64,000 nucleotides of DNA, taken from positions 1 to 64,000 of the forward strand of contig JAAWNT010000009.1 in assembly GCA_022799115.1 (NCBI GenBank), read 5' to 3'. The stretch is from Clostridiales bacterium (lineage in GTDB: Bacteria; Bacillota; Clostridia; Oscillospirales; Acutalibacteraceae). Within the stretch, counting starts at the first letter, position 1, and every line of letters begins with the position of its first letter. A program made the translations under genes and the position numbers. This document shows, piece by piece, positions 1 to 7,843 of the stretch. Under the pieces are notes generated by a model that saw nothing but the letters and a program-made list of their open reading frames with translations, made no database searches and was not told the origin of the DNA.

Positions 1-20
1 TTCTCTCGGAAAATAAGAAA

Positions 21-54
21 CGCCGAAAACCTTGATTTTACAGGGTTTTCGGCG
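21..54 (-). terminator. Probable terminator of the tRNA-Arg transcript
   Basis: An 11-bp inverted repeat (21-31 with 44-54) lies just downstream of the minus-strand tRNA. On that strand it is followed by a T-rich tail (complement of 11-20), as expected for an intrinsic terminator. Confidence 0.6.
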
Positions 55-61
55 GGGTTTT

Positions 62-138
62 TGGCGTTCCCGAGGTGACTCGAACACCCGACCTACCGCT
101 TAGGAGGCGGTCGCTCTATCCAACTGAGCTACGGAAAC
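62..138 (-). tRNA. tRNA-Arg (anticodon CCU)
   Basis: Read on the minus strand, the sequence folds as a full cloverleaf. The 7-bp acceptor stem pairs 132-138 with 66-72, with one G-U pair. The D-arm is standard, and a 5-bp anticodon stem closes the loop CTCCTAA, giving anticodon CCT. The T-arm carries the usual GTTCGAGTC loop. The 3' CCA is encoded (62-64). Anticodon CCU reads the rare arginine codon AGG. Such tRNA genes are frequent integration sites, but no integrase lies next to this one. Confidence 0.95.
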
Positions 139-157
139 ATTTATAAAAGCTATGAAA

Positions 158-252
158 TTGTGGAACTCGCAACATTTTCCTTGCCCTCCCAAGGCGAGCG
201 TTGGAACACTTTTTTAGGAGGGACGCACTCTATCCAGCTGAGTTACAAGCGC
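158..252 (-). pseudogene. Decayed tRNA-like sequence
   Basis: On the minus strand, from 252 downward, there is a recognisable tRNA 5' half: an acceptor-like GCGCTTG, then a near-perfect D-arm, then a TCCTAA loop like that of the neighbouring tRNA-Arg. The expected anticodon stem does not pair. Further on is a second tRNA-like piece with a TTGGGAG loop (Pro-GGG-like), an approximate stem and a T-arm start (GCGAGTTCC) that then diverges. No complete cloverleaf can be built, so I call it a remnant, perhaps two merged fragments. It lies inside the predicted leader of the tRNA-Arg transcript. Confidence 0.5.
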
Positions 253-388
253 ATAGATATAAATTTAGAATAGGCAATCCGTTGCGGGTATGCTCTAAAT
301 GATGGCTGAATCAACAGATCGGATCATCCCGTTATCCGTAAAATAAACCAAACAATCTGTGTGTTCAGCTCCAAAATGATGCTTAATA

Positions 389-417
389 AGTGTACCTCAC
401 TCGATGATTTTTGTCAA
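389..417 (-). promoter_or_regulatory. Sigma-A promoter toward tRNA-Arg
   Basis: On the minus strand, TTGACA (412-417) and TACACT (389-394) are separated by 17 bp. A transcript from here would cross the decayed tRNA-like stretch and then the tRNA-Arg. Confidence 0.6.
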
Positions 418-475
418 CTGTCTGCAACTAAATTAAGAGAAAAGCTTTTTTCGTCTAAATAAAGCCGACGAGTGA

Positions 476-503
476 TTGACCCAAGGCAAATCAGTGATAA
501 AAT
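476..503 (+). promoter_or_regulatory. Sigma-A promoter for the small HTH protein
   Basis: TTGACC (476-481) and TAAAAT (498-503) are spaced 16 bp apart, about 50 bp before the ATG at 554. The TTG that could open a longer reading frame at 476 is itself the -35 box, which argues for the later start. Confidence 0.55.
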
Positions 504-553
504 TTAATTATACTACATTGGATACAGCAATGGGAAATAAAAGGAGGTTCTCT

Positions 554-853
554 ATGAGACATCGCTTACTCTGTTTGGACGAATTTACGGAGGCATTGGC
601 CGGTCTAAATCTTTACCAAGTAAATCATGAACCCGATCTTCGTCATCAGTCTATGATACGGACCCTGCATAACGTCTATCAAGGAGAATTGACGCACCGG
701 CAAAAAGAGTGCATGTATTACTACCACTATCAGAATAAAAAAATGGTGGAAATCGCAGGAATGATGGGAATCAATGTATCAACAGTCAGCCGTCATATCC
801 ACAAAGCGCAGCTTCGGCTAAAAAAAGTAATGGACTATTATTATCCCTCTTGA
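554..853 (+). CDS. Sigma-70 region 4-like helix-turn-helix protein
   Basis: A 99-residue protein. Its C-terminal half resembles sigma factor region 4: a helix around LTHRQKECMYYYHYQNKKM followed by the turn-helix VEIAGMMGINVSTVSRHIHKA, then a basic helix. There is no region 2, so it is unlikely to be a complete sigma factor. A DNA-binding regulator or co-sigma role is inferred. The start is the ATG at 554, because GGAGG at 543-547 is well placed and the longer frame would begin in the promoter. It stands alone between the tRNA and the MATE gene. Target genes are unknown. Confidence 0.75.
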   Translation: MRHRLLCLDEFTEALAGLNLYQVNHEPDLRHQSMIRTLHNVYQGELTHRQKECMYYYHYQNKKMVEIAGMMGINVSTVSRHIHKAQLRLKKVMDYYYPS

Positions 854-980
854 TCCTGACCAAAACTTGCAGTACGCGGGAATATCACTATAGCAACGCC
901 TGTCATAGAAAACAGAATCATTTCCCCAGATCGCTAACAATAAATGCTTCTAAAAATCATCCTCGATTTTTCCCTCTCTC

Positions 981-1009
981 TTGACAACTTTCCTGGATTT
1001 TTCTATACT
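981..1009 (+). promoter_or_regulatory. Strong consensus sigma-A promoter for the MATE gene
   Basis: TTGACA (981-986), a 17-bp spacer and TATACT (1004-1009) form a near-perfect promoter. It starts a leader of about 105 nt before the MATE ATG. The frame could be extended to a TTG at 981, but that TTG is the -35 hexamer. Confidence 0.8.
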
Positions 1010-1055
1010 GAACTTAACCGCTCGGAGGGTAGATCAATTCCAACAGGAAATTGAT

Positions 1056-1105
1056 ATGCTGGATAAGAGAATTGGACGCCAATTTTCTTATCCTTTTTAT
1101 TTTGT
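1056..1105 (+). promoter_or_regulatory. Leader hairpin (possible attenuator) before the MATE exporter
   Basis: Positions 1061-1075 pair with 1079-1093 in a 15-bp stem (one G-U) with a 3-nt loop, followed directly by a T-rich tract (1094-1103). This is the form of an intrinsic terminator placed inside the leader. An ATG at 1056 with AGGA at 1045-1048 opens a frame that runs through the hairpin in phase with the MATE gene. Ribosome-dependent attenuation, or an N-terminally extended form, are both possible. Regulation by this element is inferred. Confidence 0.55.
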
Positions 1106-1121
1106 TACAGGAGAGAAATTT

Positions 1122-2492
1122 ATGAACCACAATGGTAAAGATTTGACGCAAGGCAGCATTTATAAAAATCTACTGTATTTTGCCACGCCGTTTCTCCTTG
1201 CAAATTTTGTACAAGCTCTGTATGGAACCGTGGATATGGCTGTGGTGGGTTGGTTTACCGATGCCTCCGGAATCACTGCGGTTTCTATTGGAAGCCAGAT
1301 TATGACTATCGTCAACAGCTTGGTCACCGGCGTCACCATGGGCGGAACTATTTTGATTGCGCAGTTTCTGGGCGCTCAGCAACAAGGGCATGTGAAAGAT
1401 ACCATTGGCACCATGTTAACCATGTTTTTAATCATTGGGACTGTATTGTCAATTGTTATGTTTCTGCTCTGTCCCTGGCTGCTCATCTTACTGCAAACAC
1501 CAGAAAAAGCCTTTGTACAGGCGCTCCATTATACACAAATTGCGGCCTGCGGAATCCTCTTCACCTTGCTTTACAACGGGATCAGCGCTGTTTTGCGGGG
1601 AATGGGGGATTCTGTTCGCCCACTCATTTTTATTACTGTGGCCTGTATAACAAATATTCTCTTAGATCTGATATTGGTAGGCGCTTTAAAACAGGGGGCA
1701 GCCGGCGCTGCATTAGCCACCATTTTGTCCCAAGGGATTAGTATGATTTTAGCAATTCTCTATTTAAAACGGAAGGACTTTGTTTTTGATTTTAAGCTGC
1801 GCAGTTTTCGAATCCACAAACGGAAAGCTTTGCAGATAATAAGGCTGGGGCTACCCATTTCCCTACAGGAGACCATGGTGAATGTTTCGTTTTTAATCAT
1901 TGCCGCAACAGTAAACACTTTGGGAATCTCCGCCGCTGCCGCTGTGGGAATCGCCGGTAAGTTCGACGGATTCGCCATGCTGCCCGCCAGCGCCTTATCG
2001 GGCGCCATCGCCTCCATGGTAGGGCAGAATATTGGCTCCAAACGCCCGGACCGGGCGATTAAGACGCTGAAAATCGGCATTGCATTCTCTTTTGTGTGCG
2101 CCCTCTTTTTCTTTTTCTGGGTACAGCTTGCACCGGCCTCCATCCTTCAGCTATTTAAAGCGGAGGATGATGTAATGATAGCAGGCGCCGAATATATGCG
2201 GGCCTTTGGTTTTGATTTCCTTATGGTATCCTTTGTTTTCTGCATGAACGGATTTTTCAACGGATGCGGAAGCACCATGTTCTCTATGATTAACGGCCTG
2301 CTTTCTACCTTCTTGGTGCGCATTCCTCTGGTGTTTTTATTGGGGAACCTGTTAACCTCCAGCCTGTTTGGAATCGGTTTGGCGGCGCCTCTTGCTTCCT
2401 TGCTCTCCATTATCGTTGGATTGTGCTACCTCAAATCCGCAAGATGGAAACACGCAAACGCCCGCCTGATTACCGAAGCCTACACGTCGTAA
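1122..2492 (+). CDS. MATE family multidrug/Na+ antiporter
   Basis: A 456-residue polytopic membrane protein with about 12 hydrophobic segments in two repeated halves. It opens with a typical MATE N-terminus (KDLTQGSIYKNLLYFATP, then FLLANFVQALYGTVDMAVVG). The family exports cationic drugs or other small molecules in exchange for Na+ or H+; the substrate cannot be read from sequence. The ATG at 1122 is chosen for its AGGAGAG site (1109-1115) and the family's usual N-terminus. An in-frame ATG at 1056 also has a ribosome site. The gene is monocistronic, with a consensus promoter and a terminator-like leader. Confidence 0.88.
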   Translation: MNHNGKDLTQGSIYKNLLYFATPFLLANFVQALYGTVDMAVVGWFTDASGITAVSIGSQIMTIVNSLVTGVTMGGTILIAQFLGAQQQGHVKDTIGTMLTMFLIIGTVLSIVMFLLCPWLLILLQTPEKAFVQALHYTQIAACGILFTLLYNGISAVLRGMGDSVRPLIFITVACITNILLDLILVGALKQGAAGAALATILSQGISMILAILYLKRKDFVFDFKLRSFRIHKRKALQIIRLGLPISLQETMVNVSFLIIAATVNTLGISAAAAVGIAGKFDGFAMLPASALSGAIASMVGQNIGSKRPDRAIKTLKIGIAFSFVCALFFFFWVQLAPASILQLFKAEDDVMIAGAEYMRAFGFDFLMVSFVFCMNGFFNGCGSTMFSMINGLLSTFLVRIPLVFLLGNLLTSSLFGIGLAAPLASLLSIIVGLCYLKSARWKHANARLITEAYTS

Positions 2493-2593
2493 CAGGAAAT
2501 GAGTTCCTGGGTTTGCTTTTTGTATTTCGCTGGTTTAAGCAATCATTTTACCTGTAACAGCCAAATCGAAAATATGAATCGTTTCTCTAAAAG

Positions 2594-2640
2594 AATAAGG
2601 GACAAACGGCATATATCTGCCCTCTGTCCCTTATTTTTAT
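2594..2640. terminator. Bidirectional terminator between MATE and corA
   Basis: An 11-bp inverted repeat (2594-2604 with 2625-2635) is flanked by A-rich and T-rich tracts. It can end both convergent genes. A weaker hairpin, CAGGAA/TTCCTG, follows the MATE stop directly. Confidence 0.8.
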
Positions 2641-2643
2641 TCC

Positions 2644-3579
2644 TTACAGCATATCTTTTTTCTTTAGGATAAAACCCGCAATTAACATACATACCACACT
2701 GAGCAGGAATGGGAACCACCAAAACTGATTCAGCGGCAATCCTTCCACATTCATTCCGTACAATCCCGAAATCACCGTAGGGATTGAAATAATCAGCGTG
2801 ATGGAGGCAAGCACCTTCATCACAATATTAAGGTTGTTGGAAATCACAGATGCAAAAGCGTCCATAGTGCCGGACAGGATATTCAGATAGATATTCGCCA
2901 TTTCAATGGCCTGTTTGATCTCAATGAGCACATCTTCCAGCAGATCCTGGTCCTCTTCATACAGTTTAATAAAGCGGCCCCTCATGATCTTCTCCAACGT
3001 CACCTCATTGCTCTTCAGAGACGAGGAAAAGTATACCAACGACTTTTCAATTTCCAATAACTGGATAAGTTCTTTATTTTTCATGGATTTGCGCAATTCA
3101 CGTTCCACGTGATCGCTGATCTTATCGATCTGTTTCAGGTATTGCAGATATTTGGTCGCCATTCGAAGCATAATATGCAGCACAAAATGGGTTTTAAAAT
3201 GGGTGTGGACGTTTCGCATCACACCCTCTGCAAACTCGCTGAGCAGCGGATTTTCCGCCAAACAGACGGTAATCACGTTTTTCTCTGTAATCATAATGCC
3301 CAGCGGCATAGTGGAATAGCTGATGTTCTTTTCATGCTTTTCCACCACAGGAATATCAATGATAATCAATGTATTTCCATCTTCTGAATCAATATGAGAG
3401 GATTCCTCCTCGTCCAACGAAGCCCGGAGAAAATCCGGCTCAATGTGAAAATCCTGAATCAGACTGTTGATCTCCTGTTCTTCCGGAGCAATGCAATTAA
3501 TCCAGCATCCCGCCTCGTATTGCTCAATTTCCGTAATGCGCCCATTCACGGTTTTGTAATAAGACATCATTGCGTCCAT
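2644..3579 (-). CDS. corA: CorA family Mg2+/divalent cation channel
   Basis: A 311-residue protein with a long soluble, helix-rich N-terminal domain and two C-terminal membrane helices. Between the helices sits the selectivity signature, here YGMNVEGLP (canonical GMN). CorA pentamers import Mg2+, sometimes Co2+ or Ni2+. The start is uncertain: ATGs at 3579, 3570 and 3567 are all possible, with GAGGA and GGGG motifs upstream. The gene follows a 30-codon reading frame by 11 bp in the same transcript, suggesting translational coupling. It converges with the MATE gene across a shared terminator. Confidence 0.9.
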   Translation of the reverse strand: MDAMMSYYKTVNGRITEIEQYEAGCWINCIAPEEQEINSLIQDFHIEPDFLRASLDEEESSHIDSEDGNTLIIIDIPVVEKHEKNISYSTMPLGIMITEKNVITVCLAENPLLSEFAEGVMRNVHTHFKTHFVLHIMLRMATKYLQYLKQIDKISDHVERELRKSMKNKELIQLLEIEKSLVYFSSSLKSNEVTLEKIMRGRFIKLYEEDQDLLEDVLIEIKQAIEMANIYLNILSGTMDAFASVISNNLNIVMKVLASITLIISIPTVISGLYGMNVEGLPLNQFWWFPFLLSVVCMLIAGFILKKKDML

Positions 3580-3590
3580 CCCCTTTTTCC

Positions 3591-3683
3591 TCAGGGCGCA
3601 ACAATACCGTTTGTGGCAGCGATGCGCTCTGGGTTAATATTTTTACTGTCCCATCGGTGATTGCCAGCAGGATCAGGGTTCAC
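3591..3683 (-). CDS. Short upstream ORF (30 aa) ahead of corA, possible leader peptide
   Basis: A GTG codon (3681-3683) with a perfect AGGAGG (3691-3696) 7 bp upstream opens a 30-codon frame. It begins VNPDPAGNH, ends GIVAP, and its TGA at 3591-3593 overlaps the GAGGA ahead of corA. The ribosome site is better than corA's own. An early PDP motif is notable because the Salmonella Mg2+ leader peptide MgtL begins MEPDPTP, and such acidic/proline runs destabilise ribosomes at low Mg2+ (known for that system). Function here is inference only. It could instead be the remnant of a lost gene. Confidence 0.5.
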   Translation of the reverse strand: MNPDPAGNHRWDSKNINPERIAATNGIVAP

Positions 3684-3742
3684 AACGCCACCTCCTAAAA
3701 TTCTTGTGTTACCTCATTTTTTCAATAATACGATCCTTATGT

Positions 3743-3770
3743 ATTATAACACATAAGCGTTAGATTGCAA
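3743..3770 (-). promoter_or_regulatory. Sigma-A promoter for the corA unit
   Basis: On the minus strand, TTGCAA (3765-3770), a 16-bp spacer and TATAAT (3743-3748). Transcription would start near 3736, about 50 nt before the upstream ORF. Between this promoter and the ftsZ terminator (3771-3991) I see no gene. Confidence 0.7.
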
Positions 3771-3991
3771 GCGCGAGGCGTGGATTTCTCGATTAAACGG
3801 AAAATAATCGCCCAATTTGGACTCAAAACGCCTAATTCTGCCCATAACGGCCAAATCTGTGCCGCCTATGACCATATTTGTTCCATCGTAGCATCCTTGC
3901 CTGTTATTTTTTGAGTAACCATAAAAACTACGTTGATGAGTACTCCTTGTTTGTTTTCAGTTACTTCTCAATAAAAGCAAATCCTACATAA

Positions 3992-4035
3992 AAAGAGCTT
4001 GAACTCCGCCTGGATCAAGCGGGTTCAAGCTCTTT
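3992..4035. terminator. Terminator downstream of ftsZ
   Basis: A 13-bp inverted repeat (3992-4004 with 4023-4035) is flanked on the minus-strand exit side by TTTTATG. It lies 23 bp past the ftsZ stop and ends the division cluster. Confidence 0.8.
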
Positions 4036-4057
4036 GTTTCTCAATCAATGTTACAAT

Positions 4058-5272
4058 TTATTTTCGGTTAAAAATTGACATGATGTCATAGAAGGTATCA
4101 TCGTCGTCTTGTCGGGAAGGGACTGGCGCCGGTTGGGGAGCGGCCACTGTACGTTGGGGTCTTGTGGGCGCAGGCGCGCTCACCTGGGGCTCCGGCTGCC
4201 GGACTACCGCAGGTTGTTGAACCGGCTGAGTCTGCGCCGCTGCGGGTTGTTGCCGGGGAACCGCCTGTACAGTTCTCGCGGGAACGGAAGGTTCCGGGAC
4301 CGGGATATAGGATTCCTGCGTTGCAAACCCGGTGGCGATCACCGTAACGCTCATTTCGTCCTCCATATCCTCGTCAAAAGCGGCGCCCCAGATAATATTC
4401 GCTTCTTCATCCGCTTGTGCGGCGATCATTGCTGAAGCGGTTTCCACCTCGTCCAGCCCGATATCCGGGGAAGAAGTGATGTTAATGATGACGCCCTTGG
4501 CTCCGTCAATCGCCGTTTCCAGCAAGGGGCTGCAAATCGCCATATTAGCGGCTGCTTCCGCCTTATCCTTGCCTGTGGCTCGTCCCACGCCCATATGCGC
4601 ATACCCAGCGTCCTTCATCACCGCTGTTACATCGGCAAAATCCAGATTAACAATACCAGGCAGAAGGATCAAATCGGAGATGCTCTGAACGCCTTGGCGC
4701 AGCACATCATCCGCAACGGCAAAGGCATTCATTAGGGTAATGCGCTGTTCACTGACAAACTTTAGACGCTCATTAGGGATAACCACCAGAGAATCCACAT
4801 GTTCGCGCAGTGCGGCAATTCCCGCCTCCGCCTGCTCCATACGGCGGCGGCCTTCAAATCCAAAGGGTTTGGTGACGATTCCAACGGTGAGAATTCCCAT
4901 CTCGCGGGCGATCTCCGCCACCACAGGCGCGGCCCCGGTTCCGGTTCCGCCGCCCATACCGGCGGTAATAAATACCATATCGGTATTTTTCAGAGCGGCA
5001 GCGATGGCCTCACGGCTTTCATCGGCGGCTTTTTGGCCAATATCCGGTTTGGAACCGGCTCCCTTTCCATGGGTGATTTTTTCTCCGATTTGTATCTTTT
5101 GGGTTGCTTTGGAACGAAACAGCGCCTGTTTATCCGTATTGACGGAGACGAACTCCACACATTTTACGCCGGAAGTTACCATGCGGTCCAACGCATTGCC
5201 GCCGCCGCCGCCCACTCCAATTACTTTTATCTGTACGATATTTTCAAAATCATTATCCAATTCAAAAGGCAT
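4058..5272 (-). CDS. ftsZ: Cell division protein FtsZ
   Basis: A 404-residue tubulin-like GTPase that forms the Z-ring. The tubulin signature GGGTGTG is at about residues 107-113, with GVGGGGGNA at 19-27 and the T7-loop region NLDFADV further on. The globular domain ends near residue 315. A linker rich in Pro, Gln and Ala follows, then a conserved C-terminal peptide ([15 protein letters not shown]) that normally binds membrane tethers. No ftsA is present in this cluster, so the tether (perhaps SepF) must be encoded elsewhere. A gap of about 250 bp separates it from ftsQ and holds a possible own promoter. Confidence 0.98.
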   Translation of the reverse strand: MPFELDNDFENIVQIKVIGVGGGGGNALDRMVTSGVKCVEFVSVNTDKQALFRSKATQKIQIGEKITHGKGAGSKPDIGQKAADESREAIAAALKNTDMVFITAGMGGGTGTGAAPVVAEIAREMGILTVGIVTKPFGFEGRRRMEQAEAGIAALREHVDSLVVIPNERLKFVSEQRITLMNAFAVADDVLRQGVQSISDLILLPGIVNLDFADVTAVMKDAGYAHMGVGRATGKDKAEAAANMAICSPLLETAIDGAKGVIINITSSPDIGLDEVETASAMIAAQADEEANIIWGAAFDEDMEDEMSVTVIATGFATQESYIPVPEPSVPARTVQAVPRQQPAAAQTQPVQQPAVVRQPEPQVSAPAPTRPQRTVAAPQPAPVPSRQDDDDTFYDIMSIFNRK

Positions 5273-5392
5273 TTTGCTTCCTCCTACATTTTTATACTTC
5301 TTTATTCTATGTCAAATTGATGATTCAGCTTGAATATGAACCGTCCTTCCAGTCCAAGGATAATCAGGTTCTTAAAGAAATGCTTATACTAT

Positions 5393-5421
5393 AATTTAGC
5401 ACTTTTTAGAATAAATTTCAA
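5393..5421 (-). promoter_or_regulatory. Possible promoter for ftsZ
   Basis: On the minus strand, TTGAAA (5416-5421), 17 bp and TAAATT (5393-5398), within the ftsQ-ftsZ gap. It would give a leader of about 120 nt. The match is moderate. Confidence 0.4.
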
Positions 5422-5519
5422 TGCCATAATCACAAAACAAGCCCTTATTTACAAATTTGTTATATTATGGATATCTGTTGCCGCCATATTGTGCAGTTGC
5501 TCCGCTATCGGCCTCTCTC

Positions 5520-6488
5520 TTAGCCGCTCTGCGTATCGCTTGTTTCACCCTGTGAGGTCACCGCGCCTCCAGCTGAAGAGGACGGTTTCTGCCCGGAAGC
5601 AGGTTTTGAAGATGCGCCGGAGACAGAGGACGCATCCTCGCCGGCGGCGCTACGGCTGGAGGAATAATCGGGATTAAAGAACGTTCTTCCATCCTCCGCC
5701 GTTAGAGAAAGGTCCAACGTTCCCTTTTCGTATATTTCAATATGTCCCGGCTGCAAAGCCGCTATGGCGTTGCGCAATTTGATAATCAGATCAATGGGCT
5801 GACCCAACTTGATGGTAATGCGGTTTTGATAATTGAGTTTGGGGTTGGTGGGCGAAGTGAGATCAATCTCTTGAATATCCTGCATCCCGGTGAGAGTGAG
5901 AGCCTGGGTGATATTTTCCAGGATATCCCGCACCGATTCATCTTCATATTCCATGAGGGCCCCCTCCTCGGCAGCGCTTATTTTCATCCCCTTAATGATG
6001 GGAAGGCTGTCGATAGGAGTATCAATAAATTCCAGCACTTTTCCCGAACTGCTGGTAACCGCGTAACGACCCTCGTACTCCACCAATCCCACTGCAACCG
6101 CTTCGGTGATATGTATGCCGATTTTGCTGGGAAGGGTTCGGGTAATATCCACCGATTCTATGTAGGGCATCGCGTGCTCTATGGCGTCGCTCCCCTCTTT
6201 GGTTTTGCATAAAAATAAATTCTGGCCTTTCTCCACCCCACTGAGCGCGATGATCTGGTCCGTGTCGTACCGGGTTTCTCCGACCACTTCGATGGTATCG
6301 ATCTTAAATAGCACGGTAAGGGATAACGCGATTCCAACCCCTAACACCGAGATAGACATCAAAGAGTAGAGCAGCCATGTGCGCAATTTTCTCCGCTTGG
6401 CGCTGATGCGGGCGGGCGATCTCCGACTACGGTAACCGCCTTCCCATTCTTGTTCCCGTTTGTTTTGTTTTCCTTTGTTTTTATCCAT
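5520..6488 (-). CDS. ftsQ: Cell division protein FtsQ/DivIB
   Basis: A 322-residue bitopic membrane protein. The basic cytoplasmic tail (residues 1-35) is followed by one membrane helix (LLYSLMSISVLGVGIAL region), then a POTRA domain starting at FKIDTIEVVGETRYDTDQI and an FtsQ/DivIB beta domain. The C-terminal 60 residues are rich in Ser, Ala and Gly and probably disordered. DivIB links FtsL/DivIC and the septal synthase complex. The gene starts 9 bp after the murA stop, in the division operon. Confidence 0.92.
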   Translation of the reverse strand: MDKNKGKQNKREQEWEGGYRSRRSPARISAKRRKLRTWLLYSLMSISVLGVGIALSLTVLFKIDTIEVVGETRYDTDQIIALSGVEKGQNLFLCKTKEGSDAIEHAMPYIESVDITRTLPSKIGIHITEAVAVGLVEYEGRYAVTSSSGKVLEFIDTPIDSLPIIKGMKISAAEEGALMEYEDESVRDILENITQALTLTGMQDIQEIDLTSPTNPKLNYQNRITIKLGQPIDLIIKLRNAIAALQPGHIEIYEKGTLDLSLTAEDGRTFFNPDYSSSRSAAGEDASSVSGASSKPASGQKPSSSAGGAVTSQGETSDTQSG

Positions 6489-6497
6489 CTGAATTCC

Positions 6498-7760
6498 TCA
6501 AATCCTTCTTACCTTGGCGCCGATCGAAGTCAGGCTGTGTTCCATGCTTTCGTATCCTCTGTCTATGTGGTGCAGCCCTGTAAGCTGCGTTGCTCCTTCC
6601 GCCGCCAGGCCTGCTACAACAAGAGCAGCTCCTCCTCTGAGATCCGGGGCCTCCACCTGAGCGCCATAAAGGTTCTGCACCCCTTCCACTACGGCTACTT
6701 TTCCCTCTACCTTGATGTTGGCGCCCATCCGCAGCAATTCTCCCGCGTGTTTGTACCGGCTCTCAAAGATGTTTTCCACAAACACGCTGGTACCGCTAGC
6801 CAGAGTTGCCATGGCCATAACTGGAGCTTGCGCGTCGGTGGGAAATCCCGGGTATGGCATTGTGCGCACAATCTTAATGGGATGCAGCTTTCTCGGGGAG
6901 GCAATCTCCATCCGGGCTCCTTCCCAGCGCACGATGCATCCCGCTTCCTCAAACATAGGGATAACCTGACTTAAATGTCCCACGTCGATGTCCTTTAACC
7001 CAAGCTTGCTTCCTGTGATGGCAGCCGCCGTTAAAAATGTAGTGGCCGCGATGCGGTCCGGAATCACCGTGTGCTCGGTCCCGTGTAGTTGGGCAACTCC
7101 ATCAATGGTGACGACGCCTCCTCCTGCACCGGTTATCTTGCCGCCGCAGGCGTTGAGATAATTAGCCAGGTCAATAATCTCTGGTTCCCGCGCAGCGTTG
7201 GTGATTACTGTAGTGCCTTTGGCCAAAACCGCCGCCAGCATGATATTTTCTGTGGCTCCCACACTGGGGAAGGATAATGCGATGTGAGCGCCCTTGAGAT
7301 GACTCTTTACCTTACAATCCAGGTAGCCGTGCTGTTCGTCAATCAGCAAGCCCATTTGCCGCAGCGCTTTTAAATGCAGATCAATGGGTCTCGGACCTAG
7401 CTCACAGCCACCGGGAAAGGACAGTCTGGCGCACCCCATCCGGGACACAATGGCCCCTAAAAACACGATCGAAGAGCGCATTTCCCGCATCAACTCATCG
7501 GGGATGTCGCAGGTGACGATATTCCTGGAATCCACTGCCAGTGTGGAGCCGTCTCGTTGGATCTTACAGCCTAAGTGCCGTAAAATCCTTACGGAAGCCT
7601 CCACATCGGACAAGCCGGGACAATTATGTATCACGCTTTGTCCTTGACACAACATAGTAGCGGCAAGCACCGGCAGAGCGCTGTTTTTGGCTCCGTGAAC
7701 AGAAATTTCCCCCTCCAGCTTGTGACCGCCTTCAATAATCAGCTTTGACACAGCAAACAC
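6498..7760 (-). CDS. murA: UDP-N-acetylglucosamine 1-carboxyvinyltransferase (MurA)
   Basis: A 420-residue enzyme that adds enolpyruvate from PEP to UDP-GlcNAc, the first committed step of peptidoglycan synthesis and the fosfomycin target. The KN pair of the active site is in GAKNSALP (about 25-26). The catalytic Cys lies in FPGGCELGPRPIDLH (Cys 119), so fosfomycin sensitivity is expected. GFPTDAQAP carries the conserved Asp. It sits between murG and ftsQ, where murB is common in Bacillus-type clusters. Confidence 0.97.
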   Translation of the reverse strand: MFAVSKLIIEGGHKLEGEISVHGAKNSALPVLAATMLCQGQSVIHNCPGLSDVEASVRILRHLGCKIQRDGSTLAVDSRNIVTCDIPDELMREMRSSIVFLGAIVSRMGCARLSFPGGCELGPRPIDLHLKALRQMGLLIDEQHGYLDCKVKSHLKGAHIALSFPSVGATENIMLAAVLAKGTTVITNAAREPEIIDLANYLNACGGKITGAGGGVVTIDGVAQLHGTEHTVIPDRIAATTFLTAAAITGSKLGLKDIDVGHLSQVIPMFEEAGCIVRWEGARMEIASPRKLHPIKIVRTMPYPGFPTDAQAPVMAMATLASGTSVFVENIFESRYKHAGELLRMGANIKVEGKVAVVEGVQNLYGAQVEAPDLRGGAALVVAGLAAEGATQLTGLHHIDRGYESMEHSLTSIGAKVRRI

Positions 7761-7843
7761 CCCTTCGTCCTCTCGTATGCGCAGGAATCACTCCTGTTTG
7801 CCATACTATGCAAAGGACGTTTCCATGGTGATGCATGCTTTGG

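Noticed and set aside
476..553. N-terminal extension of the small HTH protein from a TTG codon
   Set aside because: The TTG is the -35 box of a promoter, and a much better ribosome site precedes the ATG at 554.
981..1055. N-terminal extension of the MATE protein from a TTG codon at 981
   Set aside because: This TTG is the -35 hexamer of a consensus promoter; transcription would begin downstream of it.
4740..5333. Long frames antisense to ftsZ
   Set aside because: They are shadows of a strongly coding gene, with Ser/Arg/Pro-rich composition and no ribosome sites.
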